Positions 61,403 through 64,000 of a stretch of DNA of 64,000 nt are shown here, in pieces. The notes under the pieces were generated by a model. That model saw nothing but the letters and a program-made list of their open reading frames with translations, ran no database searches and had not been told where the DNA came from. This DNA comes from Liquidambar formosana (Eukaryota > Streptophyta > Magnoliopsida > Saxifragales > Altingiaceae), in the NCBI GenBank assembly GCA_039720395.1, contig JBBPBK010000082.1, positions 1-64,000 of the forward strand. The letters run 5' to 3'. Made by a program: the position numbers and the translations under genes. How positions within the stretch are numbered: the first letter of the stretch is position 1; each line of letters opens with the position of its first letter.

Positions 61403-61930
61403 GATGTCTAGGGAGCGTTGTGAGGCTCCCACCAATCAATGGTGACTCTAACTGAGTCTACAGAGCGTCGTGGACTCTAGAAAGCCTGGTACGATATTTC
61501 GGAGAGTATGGAGCTCCTATGGGTGTCTAGAAAGCGTTGTGACGCTTACTCGAGTCTTTGACGACTCTAATTGAGTATAACAAGCGTTTTGAACTATAGG
61601 GCGCCTCCTAAGAATTTTTTTACGTGTATAGAGCCTCAGTGGGTGGCTGGGAAGCATTGTGAGGCTCCCACCAGTCTATGGTGACTCTAATTGAGTCTAC
61701 AAAGCGTCGTGGACTCGAGAAAGCTTCGTACGATATTTTGAAGCGTATAGAGCTCCTACGGGTATCTGGAAGCGTTACGACGCTCCCACGAGTCTTTGAC
61801 GACTCTAATTGGGTTTAGTGAGTGTTGTGAACTCTAGAGAGCCTCCAATGAATTTTTTTTTTTAGGTGTATAAGGCCTCATTGGATGTTTAGAAAGCGTT
61901 GTGGGGCTTCCACGAGTCTACGGCTACTTT
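61403..61930. repeat. Satellite block between two LINE insertions
   Basis: Starts with the right TSD of the ORF1-only element and runs about two dimers in the same register as array 3 (GTGGGTGGCTGGGAAGC, CTACGGCTACTTTT). It ends at the T-run of the next LINE piece. Confidence 0.9.
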
Positions 61931-62740
61931 TTTTTTTTTTTTGGTAAGTTAGAATTGTATAGAAAGAAGGAAATAAGATACTAGGAAGGCCGAAGCCAAA
62001 AGAAAATAAAAAATAAACAAGGTCCTCAGAGGTCAATACATACAAATAAGCCAAGCCAAAGCAAAGCTTATTTGGATGTGTACACCACAAAGAGGACAAC
62101 AAGAGCAAAGAGCAACAAAAAAATTACACAGCTAGAATCTCATAGCTGATAACCCCATTAGAGCAATAAATTCTATGCCTATCATTATCTGGGATATTCC
62201 TTAAGCTGGAGGCTCTAAATCTCACATCCTTAACAATGCTTTGAATAATTTTCTCTTCAGGCCTGTAGTGGTTATCATGGATCCGAATGTTTCTCTCATG
62301 CCATATGTTATATATAGTGGAGGCCCAAGCAAGCTTTTTGATGATGGAAGTGAATGAATTTCCTTTGAGACCATGAGAGGCCCAGATTAGTTCATTTAAC
62401 CAAAATCTGGGAGTGCGATTAGTGAAACCAAGCTTTAGAATTTTACCCCATATAGAACTGGTTTTTGGACAGGCGAAGAAAAGGTGGCCACGTGTCTCCT
62501 TGTGCTGCCTACAGAAAACGCAAATGGGACTTGAAGAAATACCCCATGCTTCCAATCTGTTTAGTGTGGGCATACGGTCAAGAACTGCCAACCAGGCAAT
62601 AAAGGCATGCTTCCGTATCACCTGGGGATACCAAATGACATGACTCCAAGAGAATTCAAGGTTACGCGATCTAATAGTGTTCCAGGCAAAAGAAGTAGAG
62701 AAGATACCATCCTTAGAAGGGGTCCAACGGACAATGTCTT
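61931..62740 (-). mobile_element. 5'-truncated LINE, about 0.8 kb
   Basis: A minus-strand element with a tail of about 15 T (61,928-61,942), the 3' terminus TTCTAACTTACC, a 3' UTR to 62,123, and the last part of ORF2. Interrupted satellite reads GGCTACTTT on the left and TACTTTAATTATGTC on the right, so a TSD of at least 6 bases (TACTTT) is supported. Its exact length is blurred by the T-run. Confidence 0.85.
62124..62740 (-). pseudogene. LINE ORF2 C-terminal fragment (zf-RVT domain), frame open
   Basis: A truncated ORF2 end of about 205 codons. The frame is open from the 5' break (DIVRWTPSKDGIF) to the stop at 62,124. It holds the zf-RVT segment: RKHAFIAWLAVLDRMPTLNR, CVFC, RGHLFFACP, IIKKLAWASTIYN and DRHRIYCSN. 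The residues align with 20,785-21,546 and with 43,560-44,429. The domain follows RT in many plant LINEs and is thought to bind nucleic acid. There is no start codon of its own, endonuclease or RT, so it is dead on arrival. Unlike the other two copies it has no stop or frameshift, which fits a young insertion. Confidence 0.9.
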
Positions 62741-64000
62741 TACTTTAATTATGTCTAGAGGGAATCATGGACTCTTGAAAGGTTGCTACAATTTTTTTGC
62801 AATCTATAGTGCTCCTATGGGTATCTAGAAAGCATTATGAGGCTCCCGCGAGTTTTTGATGACTCTAATTAAGTATAGCGAGTGTTGTGAGCTCTAGAGA
62901 GCCTCCTATGAATTTTTTTACGTGTATTGAACCTCAATAGATGTCTAGGCAGCGTTGTGAGGCACCCACCAGTCTATGGTGACTCTAACTGAGTCTATGG
63001 AGCGTCGTGGACTCTTGAAACCCTTGTACGATATTTTGGAGCGCATACAGCTCTTATGAGTATCTAGAAGGCGTTATGAGGCTCCCACGAGTGTTTGGCG
63101 ACTTGAATTGAGGATAGTGAGTGTCGTGAACTCTAGAGAGCCTGCTATGAATTTTTTTTTATTATTGTGCATAGAGCCTCAATGGATGTCTAGGAAGCGT
63201 TGTGGGGCTCCCACCAGTCTATGGTAAATCTACCTGAGTCTACAGAGCCTCATGGACTCTAGAAAGCCTCCTACGATATTTTGGAGCATATTGAGCTCTT
63301 ACGATTATCTAGAAAGCGTTGTGAGGCTCCCACGATTCTTCGATGACCCTAATTGAGCATAGTGAGTTGCGAACTCTAGAGAGCCTCCTATGAATTTTTT
63401 TTTGAGTGTAGAGCCTCAATGGATGTCTAGGAAGTGTTGTGTGGCTCCCACCAGTCTATGGTGACTCTAACAGAGTCTATAGAGCGTCGTGGACTCCAGA
63501 AAGCCTCCTACGATATTTTGGAGCGTATAGAGCTCCTACGGGTATCTAGAAAGCGTTACGAGGCTCCCACAAGTGTTTGATTGCCATAATTGAGCATAGC
63601 AACTGTTGTGAACTCTAGGGTGCCTCCTATGAATTATTTTTTTAATGTGTATAGAGCCTCAATGGACGTCTAGGAAGCGTTGTGGGGTCTATGGTAAATC
63701 TACCTGAGTCTACAGAGCGTCATGGACTCTAGAAAGCCTCCTACGATATTTTGGAGCGTATAAAGCTCTTACGGTTATCTAGAAAGCGTTGTGAGGCTCC
63801 TACGAGTCTTCGATGACTCTAATTGAGTGTAGTGAGCATGGCGAACTCTAGAAAGCCTCCTATGAATTTTTTTTTGAGTATAGAGCCTCAACGGATGTCC
63901 AGGAAGCGTTGTGATGCTCCCACCAGTCTATGGTGACTCTTGCTGGGTCTACAGAGCGTCTTGGACTCTAGAAAGCCCCCTACGGTATTTCGGAGCGTAT
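62741..64000. repeat. Satellite block to the window edge
   Basis: Array 3-type dimers, including the diagnostic GATTGCCATAATTGAGCAT dimer (near 63,580) and the 13-bp-deleted GTGGGGTCTATGG (near 63,690). No other feature is seen, and the array continues beyond the window. Confidence 0.9.

Noticed and set aside
1..64000. Telomere repeats, rRNA genes, tRNA genes or LTR retrotransposons
   Set aside because: I looked for TTTAGGG runs, rRNA-like blocks, cloverleaf sequences and LTR or integrase motifs and saw none that I could support by eye.

Overview
The window looks like plant (angiosperm) nuclear heterochromatin. About 53 kb of the 64 kb is one tandem satellite family. The rest is non-LTR (LINE) retrotransposon DNA whose proteins have the plant LINE layout: ORF1 with a DUF4283-like domain and a CCHC knuckle, and ORF2 with an AP-endonuclease, a reverse transcriptase and a C-terminal zf-RVT domain. 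I see no host gene, rRNA, tRNA, CRISPR array or telomere repeat. I do not recognise the satellite and cannot name the species.

The satellite is built in layers. The base unit is a half-repeat of about 119 bp. Two half types (A and B, about 80% alike by hand alignment) alternate as a dimer of about 237 bp, and B carries a T-tract of variable length. Dimers are grouped into higher-order repeats (HORs). Region 197-15,540 is a 1,750-bp HOR in eight near-identical copies plus a partial ninth. Region 15,541-18,450 is a HOR of about 975 bp. Region 18,451-20,565 is a diverged relative of the first HOR. Region 22,564 to about 33,430 is older and irregular. Regions 33,430-43,396, 49,213-58,854 and 61,403-64,000 carry HORs of about 3,360 bp, with a local 720-bp stutter.

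Six LINE-derived pieces are seen. They are: a 5' end running off the left edge (1-196, minus); a 5'-truncated copy (20,566-22,563, minus); a nearly complete copy (43,397-49,212, minus) with ORF1 and ORF2 broken by stops and a frameshift; a 21-bp remnant that is only poly(A) plus the last 7 nt (49,851-49,871, minus); an ORF1-only element with both LINE ends (58,855-61,402, plus); and a short 3' piece (61,931-62,740, minus). Five have target-site duplications (TSDs) made of satellite sequence, so they inserted into an existing array.

Most notable are the ORF1-only 'half-LINE' with an intact 729-codon ORF, the 21-bp micro-insertion, terminal sequence boxes shared by the elements, and a patch of about 715 bp (12,866-13,580) dense in single-base indels inside an otherwise near-identical array, which looks like an assembly error. 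No LINE lies inside the 1,750-bp HOR array, which fits that array being the youngest, most recently homogenised part.
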